DNA of 64,000 bases from Loigolactobacillus binensis (GTDB lineage Bacteria > Bacillota > Bacilli > Lactobacillales > Lactobacillaceae): the NCBI RefSeq assembly GCF_005405165.1, contig NZ_BJDN01000002.1:1-64000 (forward strand), in the 5' to 3' direction. The translations under genes and the position numbers were made by a program. Positions 43,296 to 52,584 of the stretch are shown here, piece by piece. Position 1 is the first letter of the stretch; the number at the start of each line of letters is the position of its first letter. Below the pieces are notes generated by a model, which saw only the letters and a program-made list of their open reading frames with translations, was not told where the DNA came from and did no database searches.

Positions 43296-45251
43296 ATGGC
43301 AGAACTCAAGTTAACGTTCCCCGATGGTGCAGTCAAAAACTTCGCCGCGGGAACAACTGTTGCTGATGTGGCAAAATCAATCAGCACAAGTTTAGGTAAG
43401 AAAGCAATTGCTGGTAAATTAGACGGTCAATTGGTTGATCTGACTGCACCTTTAGCTAAAGATGGTCAAATCGAGATCGTTACCGCTAAGGATGAAGCAG
43501 GCCTGCAGGTGCTTTGGAACACTGCTAGCCTGGCCTTAGGTGCCGCTTTACACGATTTATTCCCAGCAATGACTTTTGGCGAACACGCTTTAACTGAGCA
43601 TGGCTTCTATTACGATACTGATAACGAAGCTAAGCCAGTTTCCGTAGATGATTTAGTCGCGATCAATGACCATTTGGCTAAGATCGTTGCTGATGGGGAT
43701 GCTATCGACCGCGAAGTCGTTTCTAAGGCTGACGCCCTGGCCAAGTTTGCCGCCGATCCTTATAAGACCAGCTTATTAAATGATTTAGCTGCTGATGAAG
43801 TTGTGCTTTATCATTTAGGCAGCTTCACCGACTTTGGTGAACAAGGGGTGCTACCAAACACAAAATTATTGAAAGTTTCTAAGTTATTATCCGTGGCCGG
43901 CGCTTATTGGCAAGGTAAATCTAGCAATAAGATGTTGCAACGGGTTTACGGCACCGCCTTCTTCAGTCAAAAGGAAATGACGGCTGACGATGCACGGCGC
44001 CAAGAGGCACACGATCGTGATCACCGGGTGATCGGTAATCAATTAGATCTGTTCTTCGTTGATCCTAAAGTTGGGGCGGGCTTACCTTACTGGATGCCAA
44101 AAGGAGCAACAATTCGGCGGACGATCGAACGTTATATCATCGACAAAGAAGTTGCCAACGGCTACCAGCATGTTTACACGCCCGTTTTAATGAACCTAAA
44201 TGCTTACAAGACGTCAGGTCATTGGGAACATTATCGTGAAGATATGTTTCCGCCAATGGATATGGGTGAAGGCGAACAATTAGAATTACGGCCAATGAAC
44301 TGCCCAAGTCATATTCAGATCTACAATCATCATATTCGTAGCTACCGGGAATTACCATTGCGGATCGCTGAATTAGGAATGATGCACCGTTACGAAAAAT
44401 CCGGCGCTTTATCCGGCTTACAGCGGGTACGGGAAATGACGTTAAACGATGGTCATACTTTCGTCACCTTGGATCAAATCGAGGACGAATTCAAAGCTAT
44501 TTTGAAATTGATGATCTCCGTTTACGCTGACTTCGACATCAGTGATTACTCCTTCCGGTTAAGCTATCGTGACCCTAACAATACCGCAAAGTATTTTGAC
44601 GATAACGAAATGTGGAACCGGGCACAAACCATGTTGAAAGCGGCGATGGACGATATGGGCTTAGATTATACTGAAGCAGAAGGTGAAGCGGCTTTCTATG
44701 GTCCTAAGTTGGATGTGCAAACCAAGACGGCTTTAGGTAATGAAGAAACTTTGTCGACGATCCAATTGGACTTTATGCTGCCGGAACGCTTCGATTTGAA
44801 GTATGTTGGTAGTGATGGTGAAGAACATCGGCCAGTCATGATCCACCGGGGACTAGTATCCACCATGGAACGGTTCACCGCTTATTTGACGGAAATGTAC
44901 AAAGGCGCCTTCCCAACTTGGTTGGCACCGATCCAAGCGGTGATCATTCCAGTTAAAAATGATCTGCATTTGGCCTATGCAAAACAGATCAAATCGCGGA
45001 TGGTCGCTCGCGGGTTACGAGTAGAAATTGATGATCGTAATGAAAAAATGGGTTATAAGATCCGTGAAGCACAGACGCAGAAGATTCCGTATACCTTAGT
45101 TCTTGGTGATGAGGAAATGACGCACGCCAGTGTTTCAGTTCGGCATTATGGTGAAGATAAAGGCATCGCTCAGGATGCTAATATTTACATTGATGCGATG
45201 GTCGCTGAAGTGGGCAACTACAGTCGCACCGGTAAATTAAAGGGTACCTAA
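43296..45251 (+). CDS. thrS: Threonyl-tRNA synthetase with a degenerate editing site
   Basis: 651 residues, full length. N-terminal TGS domain (1-62), second N-terminal domain (65-225), class II catalytic core (about 260-540) and anticodon-binding domain (545-651). The core is intact, with zinc ligands in RPMNCPSH (Cys336), NDGHTF (His387) and MIHRG. The editing domain is not: the HxxxH motif is W74-N-T-A-S78, and the DLCRGPH motif reads D-F-G-E-Q-G-V (179-185). All four residues that hydrolyse Ser-tRNA-Thr (His, His, Cys, His) are therefore gone. The T-box upstream controls it. AAGGAGG precedes ATG 43296. Confidence 0.96.
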   Translation: MAELKLTFPDGAVKNFAAGTTVADVAKSISTSLGKKAIAGKLDGQLVDLTAPLAKDGQIEIVTAKDEAGLQVLWNTASLALGAALHDLFPAMTFGEHALTEHGFYYDTDNEAKPVSVDDLVAINDHLAKIVADGDAIDREVVSKADALAKFAADPYKTSLLNDLAADEVVLYHLGSFTDFGEQGVLPNTKLLKVSKLLSVAGAYWQGKSSNKMLQRVYGTAFFSQKEMTADDARRQEAHDRDHRVIGNQLDLFFVDPKVGAGLPYWMPKGATIRRTIERYIIDKEVANGYQHVYTPVLMNLNAYKTSGHWEHYREDMFPPMDMGEGEQLELRPMNCPSHIQIYNHHIRSYRELPLRIAELGMMHRYEKSGALSGLQRVREMTLNDGHTFVTLDQIEDEFKAILKLMISVYADFDISDYSFRLSYRDPNNTAKYFDDNEMWNRAQTMLKAAMDDMGLDYTEAEGEAAFYGPKLDVQTKTALGNEETLSTIQLDFMLPERFDLKYVGSDGEEHRPVMIHRGLVSTMERFTAYLTEMYKGAFPTWLAPIQAVIIPVKNDLHLAYAKQIKSRMVARGLRVEIDDRNEKMGYKIREAQTQKIPYTLVLGDEEMTHASVSVRHYGEDKGIAQDANIYIDAMVAEVGNYSRTGKLKGT

Positions 45252-45270
45252 GCAAATGTCGCCCAACAGC

Positions 45271-45299
45271 TTGACAAGAAGCAGAAATAACCGTATACT
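45271..45299 (+). promoter_or_regulatory. Promoter of the infC-rpmI-rplT operon
   Basis: TTGACA (45271-45276), a 17-nt spacer and TATACT (45294-45299); close to the sigma-A consensus. Confidence 0.85.
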
Positions 45300-45435
45300 T
45301 TAGCGTATTGAGAATTAAAGCAGAAGCAGCCCGCTTCTCGCCTAAGTTGACTAAATGTCTCTGGGCAGATAATGAACGGATCAAACTAGTTGACTAGTTT
45401 GTGGCGGGGTCTGCAGAAGCGGGCTCCGTTTTTTT
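45300..45435 (+). promoter_or_regulatory. Ribosomal protein leader/attenuator (L20-type)
   Basis: AGCCCGCTTCT (45328-45338) pairs perfectly with AGAAGCGGGCT (45415-45425), followed by seven T residues at 45429-45435. A second hairpin CAAACTAGT/ACTAGTTTG sits inside. In Bacillus L20 binds such an infC leader and provokes early termination; the same is inferred here from position and shape. Confidence 0.8.
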
Positions 45436-45471
45436 CTGCATATTTCTCGAAATTTTTGGAGGTGAATAGCC

Positions 45472-45987
45472 ATAGCAAAAGACATGATGGTCAATGATGG
45501 GATTCGCGCACGTGAGGTTCGCTTGATCGCTGAAAATGGTGACCAATTAGGCGTTCAGAGCAAAGCTGAAGCATTGCGGATTGCTGACCAAGCTAATTTG
45601 GATGTTGTTCTCGTTGCCCCAAACGCTAAGCCACCGGTAGCGCGGATCATGGATTACGGTAAATATCGTTTTGAATTGCAAAAGAAACAACGCGATGCCC
45701 GTAAGAAACAAAAAATCGTTAGCATCAAAGAAGTCCGGTTAAGCCCAACGATTGATGAAAACGACTTTAACACTAAGTTGAAGAATGCACGTAAGTTCTT
45801 GGCTAAGGGTGACAAGGTCAAAGCATCGATTCGTTTCCGCGGTCGTGCGATCACGCATAAAGAAATTGGCCGTGAAGTGCTTAAACATTTGGCCGCAGAG
45901 ACCAAGGACATTGCAACGGTTATCGCTCAGCCTAAGATGGACGGGCGCAGCATGTCAATGATGTTGCAACCAATTGCAGAAAAGTAG
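45472..45987 (+). CDS. infC: Translation initiation factor IF-3, probable ATA start
   Basis: 171 residues if started at ATA 45472. GGAGGTG lies at 45458-45464, 7 nt before this codon, while the first ATG (45484) is 19 nt away, too far. The extra residues read IAKD before [14 protein letters not shown], agreeing with family N-termini. Non-canonical infC starts (AUU in E. coli and some Bacillaceae) let IF-3 repress itself, because IF-3 discriminates against such codons. N-domain about 1-80, linker, C-domain about 90-171. The operon runs infC-rpmI-rplT. Confidence 0.94.
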   Translation: MAKDMMVNDGIRAREVRLIAENGDQLGVQSKAEALRIADQANLDVVLVAPNAKPPVARIMDYGKYRFELQKKQRDARKKQKIVSIKEVRLSPTIDENDFNTKLKNARKFLAKGDKVKASIRFRGRAITHKEIGREVLKHLAAETKDIATVIAQPKMDGRSMSMMLQPIAEK

Positions 45988-46080
45988 GCGTGCGCTTAAA
46001 CGCATTCTCACTAATATTGTTTGGAAAGACTGTGGCGACAGTTTTTCACCACAGTCTTCTGCAGGGAGGAAGATTTAATT

Positions 46081-46281
46081 ATGCCAAAACAAAAAACACA
46101 TCGTGCATCAGCTAAACGTTTCAAGAAGACCGGTAACGGCAGCTTGCTACGTCATCACGCTTACACGAGCCACCGTTTCCATGGTAAAACCAAGAAACAA
46201 CGTCGTTTCTTAGCTAAACCAGGCATGGTTTCCGCTAGCGATATGAAGCGGATCAAACAAATGCTATCCCAAATGAAGTAA
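46081..46281 (+). CDS. rpmI: Ribosomal protein L35
   Basis: 66 residues, [18 protein letters not shown] start, behind GGAGGAAG. Very basic, standard length. A part of the large subunit. Lies between infC and rplT as in all Firmicutes. Confidence 0.97.
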   Translation: MPKQKTHRASAKRFKKTGNGSLLRHHAYTSHRFHGKTKKQRRFLAKPGMVSASDMKRIKQMLSQMK

Positions 46282-46372
46282 GATAGCATCAATCGTTTAA
46301 TTTTTTAGGTAACTTCGTGCCCCAAAGTTTTCACAGATTGTGAAACGCCGAAGTATTTGAGGAGGAATTTCA

Positions 46373-46732
46373 ATGCCACGTGTTAAAGGTGGAACAGTGA
46401 CGCGCAAACGTCGTAAAAAGGTTTTAAAATTAGCTAAAGGTTATCGCGGTTCAAAGCATCGTTTGTTCAAAACAGCAAACACGCAAGTAATGGTTTCGTA
46501 CCGTTATGCTTTCCGTGATCGTCGGCAAGTTAAACGTGATTACCGTAAATTATGGATCGCGCGGATCAACGCAGCGGCACGTTTAAATGACGTTAGCTAC
46601 AGCAAATTGATGCACGGTTTGAAACTTGCTGGCATCGACATTAACCGCAAGATGTTAGCTGAACTTGCTGTTAGTGACGCTAAAGCATTTTCTGACTTAG
46701 CAGAACAAGCAAAAGCTGCAATCGCTAAATAG
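46373..46732 (+). CDS. rplT: Ribosomal protein L20
   Basis: 119 residues, [26 protein letters not shown] start, behind GAGGAGG. It is needed early in 50S assembly and, in Bacillus, binds the infC leader to cap expression of the operon. Lies last in infC-rpmI-rplT, followed by a terminator. Confidence 0.98.
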   Translation: MPRVKGGTVTRKRRKKVLKLAKGYRGSKHRLFKTANTQVMVSYRYAFRDRRQVKRDYRKLWIARINAAARLNDVSYSKLMHGLKLAGIDINRKMLAELAVSDAKAFSDLAEQAKAAIAK

Positions 46733-46773
46733 TTAGATCGGCATTCGCTTTGATTTAACGTTAGTACTGCAAA

Positions 46774-46813
46774 TAAAAAGTTGTGCTCACAATTGGCGAG
46801 CACAACTTTTTTC
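46774..46813. terminator. Terminator of rplT operon
   Basis: AAAAAGTTGTGCTC and GAGCACAACTTTTTT pair; works from both sides, also for the minus-strand oxidoreductase gene. Confidence 0.9.
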
Positions 46814-47726
46814 ATTTCATGACGATGATCTTACCAGGACGGTGGCGCTGCTCTAACAAGGTATGAGCCGCTTGAACTCCCGCTACGGTGAAAGCAAATT
46901 TTGCGGCTACCGGCAGTTGCAACCGGTGTTGTGCATATAAGTTTAGCAAATAAGCTAGTGCCGGCCGATCACGGAATTGTTTTTCAGGTTGAAAGACTAA
47001 GGTTGGAACCGAGGTAGCTATAGAAAATGGCATTAAACTAACATAGCGCCCGTTTTTGGCAACGTGGGCTAGACCGGCAGTTTGTTCCCGACCGCCATTG
47101 ACGGCGTTGATCACAATATCGGCGGTTTGTGGCGTAGTTGGTAGTGCAGCAGTACTAATGAATTGATCGACGCCTAACTGCCGGACGTAAGCGGCGTTAG
47201 TTGCGCTAGCGACACCAATAACGTGGCTACCGCGTGCTTTAGCGAGCTGCACTAGCATGCTGCCGACGCCACCAGAAGCGCCTTGCACAAGTACCGTTTG
47301 TTCGGCCCGTAATTGTAATTTAACTAGAAGTAGATTATAAGCGGTAATACCCACAGAAGTTAAGCCGACTACTGCGTCTAGTGGGGTGTCAGCCGGCACT
47401 TTAGCGATTTTGTTATGGGATAGCGCAATTTTTTCAGCGTAAGCGCCTAAGTAGCTATGACCGATCACCACATCGCCAACTTGGTAGTCGGTGACTTGCG
47501 CGCCAATGGCCGCAATGGTACCGACCACGTCGGTTCCCGGTACGATGGGAAATGGTAGTGGGCGGTCTTGGACATGCTCACCGCGACGTAACGCGGCATC
47601 GTAAGGATTTAGTGCAAAACCTGCAACTTTGATCAATACCCGCCGCGGTGTGAGTTCTGGAGTAGGTTGTATGATACTTTCAAACACAGCGGCTGTACCG
47701 AAGCGGTTAAAACCAAAACTTTGCAT
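46812..47726 (-). CDS. NADP-dependent oxidoreductase, quinone-reductase type (MDR)
   Basis: 304 residues of the zinc-free medium-chain dehydrogenase superfamily. GroES-like N-terminal domain (about 25-110, GFALNPYDAALRRGEH) and Rossmann domain with QGASGGVGSMLVQLAKARG near residue 150-167. The metal ligands of alcohol dehydrogenases are absent. It probably reduces quinones or unsaturated aldehydes with NADPH. It is alone, convergent with rplT. Confidence 0.85.
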   Translation of the reverse strand: MQSFGFNRFGTAAVFESIIQPTPELTPRRVLIKVAGFALNPYDAALRRGEHVQDRPLPFPIVPGTDVVGTIAAIGAQVTDYQVGDVVIGHSYLGAYAEKIALSHNKIAKVPADTPLDAVVGLTSVGITAYNLLLVKLQLRAEQTVLVQGASGGVGSMLVQLAKARGSHVIGVASATNAAYVRQLGVDQFISTAALPTTPQTADIVINAVNGGREQTAGLAHVAKNGRYVSLMPFSIATSVPTLVFQPEKQFRDRPALAYLLNLYAQHRLQLPVAAKFAFTVAGVQAAHTLLEQRHRPGKIIVMK

Positions 47727-47796
47727 AAAATCAGTCCTTTCTTGCCTCTAGCATACGGCAAAATAAAGAACAGGCAAAGTTATTGGCGTGGCGGAC

Positions 47797-47922
47797 ATGG
47801 CTAAACGTATAAGGTGGAGCCGGGAAAGCTACACATGCTGTATGGCCACGGTTGTGCCGATTGTGGTTTGTCTAGCGGTGCTTTTTCAAATGATGAATGG
47901 TTCAGTTAGTGGGCAAAACTAA
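47797..47922 (+). CDS. Candidate 41-residue single-span membrane peptide
   Basis: An ATG at 47797 opens 41 codons: a basic N-terminus (MAKRIRWSRES), a Cys pair, a hydrophobic run of about 18 residues (MATVVPIVVCLAVLF) and a short polar tail. The layout matches small DUF4044-like membrane proteins of lactobacilli, though this one does not clearly belong there. The ribosome binding site (GGCGG) is poor. It lies in the 301-bp gap before yqeG, which otherwise contains only the promoter with TATAAT at 47981-47986. Chance cannot be excluded. Confidence 0.28.
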   Translation: MAKRIRWSRESYTCCMATVVPIVVCLAVLFQMMNGSVSGQN

Positions 47923-48027
47923 CTAAAAGATAATGGGCAAATCCAAGCTAGGCGGGTGCAATTTAGCAAGCTTTACCTTATAATGGATTGTTGAGATGTA
48001 AAACGATATAAATGTTGAGAGGTTATT

Positions 48028-48558
48028 ATGTTTTTAGACTATAAACCGACTTGGATGGTCAACCAAATCACTCAGTTAACGGCGGCTGATCTGCATCAGC
48101 AGGGGATCAAGGCGATCTTAACTGATTTAGATAATACGCTGATCGCTTGGGATAACCCAAACGGAACGCCAGAACTACATCAGTGGGTCCAACAAATGCA
48201 GACCGCTGGTATTCAAGTTGTTGTGGTGTCCAATAATAGTGCGGCGCGGGTCAGTCGGGCGGTTAAACCAATCGGGGTGCCTTTTGTTTCACGGGCATTA
48301 AAACCACTATCTTTTGGTATTCGGCGGGCTAAAGTGCGCCTAAATTTGACTAACCATGAACTGGTGATGGTTGGTGATCAATTGTTGACTGATATGATCG
48401 CAGCCAATAATAGTCACGTGCGCGCTATTTTAGTGCGGCCGCTGATCGAGACGGATGCGTGGAATACGCGGATCAATCGGTTTTTTGAAAAATTTTTAAT
48501 GCGTCGACTTTGTCGGCGCCATCCTGAGTTACAGTGGAAGGAGCGTTTAGATGGCTGA
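48028..48558 (+). CDS. yqeG: YqeG-family HAD phosphatase
   Basis: 176 residues, HAD superfamily IIIA: motif I LTDLDNTLIAWD near residue 32, motif II VVSNNS, GDQLLTD near the end. Phosphatase with unknown substrate. First gene of the yqeG-yqeH-yhbY-nadD-yqeK-rsfS-yqeM cluster and overlaps yqeH by 8 bp. GAGAGG precedes ATG 48028. Confidence 0.92.
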   Translation: MFLDYKPTWMVNQITQLTAADLHQQGIKAILTDLDNTLIAWDNPNGTPELHQWVQQMQTAGIQVVVVSNNSAARVSRAVKPIGVPFVSRALKPLSFGIRRAKVRLNLTNHELVMVGDQLLTDMIAANNSHVRAILVRPLIETDAWNTRINRFFEKFLMRRLCRRHPELQWKERLDG

Positions 48559-49672
48559 AACAGAAACTGAGCCATTATATTGTATTGGTTGTGGGGCACA
48601 GATTCAAACAACCGATCCTAATGCTGCTGGCTACACGCCAGCGTCGGCGTTAGAAAAGGGGTTAGCAGCAGGTGAGGTTTACTGTCAACGGTGTTTCCGT
48701 TTGCGCCATTATAACGAGATCTCGGATGTCCGCTTAACTGATGATGATTTCTTAAAACTATTGACCCAAATTGGTGAAACGGATGCCTTGATCGTCAATG
48801 TGATCGATATTTTTGATTTTTCTGGTAGCATTATCCCTGGACTTCACCGTTTTGTCGGCAAGAATCCTGTCTTGTTAGTCGGCAATAAGGTCGATGTTTT
48901 ACCGCGGTCGGTTAAACGCAGTAAGGTTCGGCGGTGGTTACAAGAACAGGCTCACGCGGTTGGTTTACGGCCGTTAGATGTGTTACTGACTAGTGCCAAA
49001 AATGGTTATGAGCTAGATGATTTATTGGCAGCAATTGACAAATACCGTGCTGGCCGTGATGTTTATGTTGTCGGCGTTACCAATGTCGGCAAATCAACTT
49101 TGATCAATCAGATCATTAAGCGCACCACTGGCACGCAAGATTTGATCACCACATCGCGCTTTCCTGGGACCACCTTGGATAAAATCGAAATTCCCTTGGA
49201 TGATGGACGTGAATTGGTGGATACGCCAGGGATCATTCATCGAGAACAAATGGCTTATTATTTAGGCCCTAAGGATTTAAGATTAGTGGCCCCACAAAAA
49301 CCGATCAAACCAAAAACGTTCCAACTAAATAGTGAACAAACCCTATTTTTAGGTGGCCTAGCTCGTTTTGATTATGAACGGGGACCGCACACTGGCTTTA
49401 CCTTGTATTTAGATAATAATTTGTTGGTCCACCGTACCAAGTTAAGCAACGCTGACGACTTTTATGAACGTCAAGCCGGTAAGTTGCTGCAGCCACCACG
49501 GCCCAATGAACTGGCTAAGTTTCCACCGTTGGCACGAATTCAGTTCACGCCGAAAGTCAAAAGTGATCTTGTGTTTGCTGGGCTAGGCTGGATCACCGTT
49601 CCGGCTGGCGTGACGGTCAGCGGTTGGGCACCAGAAGGGGTGGCCGTTACGATTCGGCCAGCATTGATCTAA
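48551..49672 (+). CDS. yqeH: Ribosome biogenesis GTPase YqeH
   Basis: 373 residues. An N-terminal zinc finger (CIGCG...CQRC, about 11-42) is followed by a circularly permuted GTPase: NKVD (G4) comes before GVTNVGKST (G1) and DTPG (G3). The C-terminal TRAP-like domain comes last. YqeH is needed for 30S assembly. ATG 48551 follows GGAAGGAG inside the end of yqeG. Confidence 0.95.
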   Translation: MAETETEPLYCIGCGAQIQTTDPNAAGYTPASALEKGLAAGEVYCQRCFRLRHYNEISDVRLTDDDFLKLLTQIGETDALIVNVIDIFDFSGSIIPGLHRFVGKNPVLLVGNKVDVLPRSVKRSKVRRWLQEQAHAVGLRPLDVLLTSAKNGYELDDLLAAIDKYRAGRDVYVVGVTNVGKSTLINQIIKRTTGTQDLITTSRFPGTTLDKIEIPLDDGRELVDTPGIIHREQMAYYLGPKDLRLVAPQKPIKPKTFQLNSEQTLFLGGLARFDYERGPHTGFTLYLDNNLLVHRTKLSNADDFYERQAGKLLQPPRPNELAKFPPLARIQFTPKVKSDLVFAGLGWITVPAGVTVSGWAPEGVAVTIRPALI

Positions 49673-49706
49673 ACTAAGTGTTTAGATCGTAAAGAAAGGA
49701 ATTTTT

Positions 49707-50021
49707 ATGACTTTAACAGGAAAACAAAAACGCTTTTTACGTGCACGGGCCAATCGTTTACGGCCAGAGTTTCATGTTGGTAAAAATGGGATCAACACCA
49801 CATTTTTAACGCAGATCGATGATAGTTTAGCTCGGCATGAATTAATTAAAATTAATTTATTGCAAAATACCGATTTAACGCCAGCCGCAGTGGCAGCCGA
49901 ATTAACCAGTCAGATCCAGGATCTTGAAGTTCCGCAGATCATCGGCCGGGTTGTGTTACTATACCGGCCAGCGTTAAAAGAAAAATACCGACGTTTATCA
50001 CTACAAGTTGCGGCTTTGTAG
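49707..50021 (+). CDS. yhbY: YhbY-family RNA-binding protein
   Basis: 104 residues of the CRM domain: MTLTGKQKRFLRARANRLRP at the start, FHVGKNGI, and the IGRVVLLYR motif. It binds pre-50S particles in E. coli. Sits between yqeH and nadD as usual (aroE, present in Bacillus, is missing here). GAAAGGAA precedes ATG 49707. Confidence 0.94.
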   Translation: MTLTGKQKRFLRARANRLRPEFHVGKNGINTTFLTQIDDSLARHELIKINLLQNTDLTPAAVAAELTSQIQDLEVPQIIGRVVLLYRPALKEKYRRLSLQVAAL

Positions 50022-50111
50022 TGACTGGCTAGCGGTTGTTTGTGAGTTGCCAGTATTAGCTTGAATCAGTATTATTAACTTTAATTGTGAAGTAGAGGTG
50101 ACATTTAGACG

Positions 50112-50762
50112 GTGAGAACATTAACGCAACCTGTGATCACGGTAGAAATGAAAGAAGAAATTCTAGGTAATAAGCATAAAAAACAAGTCGGAATTATGGG
50201 CGGAACATTTAATCCGCCGCATTTAGGGCATTTAGTGATGGCTGAAGCGGTGGGCTCCCAACTTGGTTTGGAAAAAGTGCTATTTATGCCGGATGCTCAA
50301 CCCCCGCACCATCATGCTAAACACACGATTGCGGCTAAACATCGCCTAGCTATGGTGGAACGGGCGATCGATGGTAATTCACATTTCGGTTTAGAACGTG
50401 CTGAAATTGATCGTGGTGGTATTAGTTACACGTACGATACGATGGTTAGTTTAAAGCAGCAGCATCCGGATACTGATTATTATTTCATTATCGGTGCTGA
50501 TATGGTGGCTGATTTACCGACTTGGCATCGAATTGATGAGCTGATCAAGTTAGTCCAATTCGTCGGTGTGAAGCGGCCAGAATTCCCGGCAACTAGCCGT
50601 TATCCTATTTTATGGGTCGATGCACCGTTATTAGATATTAGTTCCTCACTGATCCGTCAGCGTGTCAGCCAGGGCTGTTCGGTGCGTTATTTGGTGCCGG
50701 ATGCGGTTTTAGATTATATTGAAGAAGAAGGCTTATATCGTGAAAAACACGAACAACACTGA
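50112..50762 (+). CDS. nadD: Nicotinate-nucleotide adenylyltransferase
   Basis: 216 residues from GTG 50112; GAGGTG lies about 13 nt upstream and is rather far. ATG 50151 is an alternative that would drop 13 residues; an N-terminal extension of this size is common in lactobacillar NadD. Motif GGTFNPPHLGHL near residue 30 (nucleotidyltransferase HxGH) and ISSSLIRQR near the end. It makes deamido-NAD from NaMN and ATP. It overlaps yqeK by 23 bp. Confidence 0.93.
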   Translation: MRTLTQPVITVEMKEEILGNKHKKQVGIMGGTFNPPHLGHLVMAEAVGSQLGLEKVLFMPDAQPPHHHAKHTIAAKHRLAMVERAIDGNSHFGLERAEIDRGGISYTYDTMVSLKQQHPDTDYYFIIGADMVADLPTWHRIDELIKLVQFVGVKRPEFPATSRYPILWVDAPLLDISSSLIRQRVSQGCSVRYLVPDAVLDYIEEEGLYREKHEQH

Positions 50763-51357
50763 ACAGCTACCATTAGTGCCGCTGACACGTGCTGAATTAT
50801 TGACCCGCATCAGTGAACAATTAAGTGCCAGTCGTTTTGCTCACGTTCAACGTGTCGAGCAAACTGCGATCAAATTAGCGAAAAAGTATGGTGCGGATGT
50901 CCAGCGCGCTAGTATTGCCGGTTTAGTCCATGATTATGCCAAGCAGCGGCCAGATCAAGAATTCAAGCGAATCATTCGCCAGCAACAGTTGGATCCTGAT
51001 TTATTAACCGCTAATAATGGAATCTGGCATGGTGTCGTTGGTGCTTATTTGGTCGAGCAAGAATTAGGCATTCATGATACACAAATTTTAAACGCAGTTC
51101 GGCGCCACACGATTGGTGCTGTGGAAATGACGGCCCTAGATAAAATTATTTTTGTGGCTGATTTTATTGAACCCGGGCGTGATTTTCCTGGTATCGAACA
51201 GGCTCGCGCTGCCGCAAACGAAAGCTTGGATGCTGGTGTACGCTTTGAGATCAGCAACACACTGAAATTCTTGTTGGCCAAACAGGTCAATATTTACCCG
51301 AAAACTATTGATACGTATAATGCGTGGGTGGCAGGCAAGTCTAGCACCGGTAAATGA
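50740..51357 (+). CDS. yqeK: YqeK-family HD phosphohydrolase
   Basis: 205 residues from GTG 50740, behind GAAGAAGG; it overlaps nadD by 23 bp. HD domain: RFAHVQRVEQTAIKLA, LVHDYAK, WHG...RRHTIG. YqeK relatives cleave Ap4A into two ADP, which fits a role near NAD metabolism and stress control. The order nadD-yqeK-rsfS is conserved. Confidence 0.92.
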   Translation: MKNTNNTEQLPLVPLTRAELLTRISEQLSASRFAHVQRVEQTAIKLAKKYGADVQRASIAGLVHDYAKQRPDQEFKRIIRQQQLDPDLLTANNGIWHGVVGAYLVEQELGIHDTQILNAVRRHTIGAVEMTALDKIIFVADFIEPGRDFPGIEQARAAANESLDAGVRFEISNTLKFLLAKQVNIYPKTIDTYNAWVAGKSSTGK

Positions 51358-51413
51358 CTTAATTATTGATATTAACAATGAAACCAATGAGCACATTGAA
51401 AAGGAGCCCTATT

Positions 51414-51770
51414 TTGAACAGTCAAGAAATTTTGGAAATCGCTGTCCGTGCGGCAGATAGTAAACGCGCAGAAGATATTATTGCGCTAGATGTTCGCGAA
51501 GTCAGCCTATTAGCTGATTATTTTGTCGTGTTACAAGGCACTTCTAAGCGGCAAATGGATGCTATTTTAGAAGCAATTGCCGAACAGGAAGAGGATGCTG
51601 GCGTTGAAGTTAAGCGCGTTGAAGGCAAAAATTCCGATAAGTGGGTTTTGATCGACCTTGGGGATGTGGTGGTCAACATTTTCAATCCTGAGGAACGAGC
51701 TTATTATAATTTGGAAAAATTATGGGCTAATGCTAAAACGGTTAATGTTGGGGCATGGCTGGAAGCATGA
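51414..51770 (+). CDS. rsfS: Ribosome silencing factor RsfS
   Basis: 118 residues from TTG 51414; AAAAGGAG lies 7 nt upstream and in-frame ATG codons further back lack a site. Typical blocks: ALDVREVSLLADYFVV, GTSKRQMDAI, GKNSDKWVLIDLGDVVVNIF. It binds L14 and blocks subunit joining when nutrients are short. Overlaps the following methyltransferase by 4 bp (ATGA). Confidence 0.95.
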   Translation: MNSQEILEIAVRAADSKRAEDIIALDVREVSLLADYFVVLQGTSKRQMDAILEAIAEQEEDAGVEVKRVEGKNSDKWVLIDLGDVVVNIFNPEERAYYNLEKLWANAKTVNVGAWLEA

Positions 51771-52504
51771 TCTATCAGACTTTTGCGACATTATATGACG
51801 AAATGATGGACACTGAGCTATACGAACGGTGGCTGAGTTTTGTCGAAAAGAATGCGGGCCACCAGCACCCCCAAACTCTAGAACTTGCTTGTGGAACAGG
51901 TATTTTGGCCACTAAATTGGTGCAAGCTGGTTACCCGGTAACTGGTTTTGATCTATCCGCTGATATGCTGACTTTGGCGCAGCAACATGCTACCACAGCT
52001 GGCGTTACTTTCCCACTTGTGCAAGGGGACATGCGGGAACTTGACGAGTTAGGGACTTATGATTTAGTCACTTGTTTAGATGATTCATTATGCTATATGC
52101 CAGATTTGGCAGCAGTCACCACGGTTTTTCAGCAAGTTCAGCAGCATTTGACCAGCGGCGGCCGCTTTTTATTTGATATGCATTCGTTGTACCAAATGGA
52201 CGAGTTGTTTCCCGGCTATCAGTATAACTATAAAAATGAAACGACGGCCTTTATGTGGGCTAGTTATCCTGGCGAGCACCCACACTCGATCGAACATGAT
52301 CTAACCTTTTTCGTTTGGGATGAAGCAATCGGTGGCTATCAGGCTTTAAGTGAGTTGCACCGTGAACGGACGTATCCCTTGGCAACAGTCAAACAAGCTT
52401 TGTTACAAGCCGGCTTTACTAACGTACAGGTCAGCGCGGATTTCGGTGAGTGCGCCGTTGCAGCCGACAGCGTACGGTGGTTTTTTACAGCCGAAAAAGC
52501 TTAA
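51767..52504 (+). CDS. yqeM: SAM-dependent methyltransferase YqeM-like
   Basis: 245 residues if started at ATG 51767 in the overlap; ATG 51755 is an alternative. Class I methyltransferase: LELACGTGILATKL near residue 40, DLSADMLTLA, QGDMREL, LDDSLCYM. Last gene of the yqeG cluster; the substrate is unknown. A terminator follows. Confidence 0.88.
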   Translation: MIYQTFATLYDEMMDTELYERWLSFVEKNAGHQHPQTLELACGTGILATKLVQAGYPVTGFDLSADMLTLAQQHATTAGVTFPLVQGDMRELDELGTYDLVTCLDDSLCYMPDLAAVTTVFQQVQQHLTSGGRFLFDMHSLYQMDELFPGYQYNYKNETTAFMWASYPGEHPHSIEHDLTFFVWDEAIGGYQALSELHRERTYPLATVKQALLQAGFTNVQVSADFGECAVAADSVRWFFTAEKA

Positions 52505-52510
52505 ACAGCG

Positions 52511-52540
52511 TTAAAAAGACGGGTAAGCCTGTCTTTTTTT
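52511..52540 (+). terminator. Terminator after yqeM
   Basis: AAAAAGACGGG and CCTGTCTTTTTTT with loop TAAG. Confidence 0.88.
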
Positions 52541-52584
52541 ACATTTCAGAACTATTTAAGATGGAAAATTGAGGTGAGTAGCGG

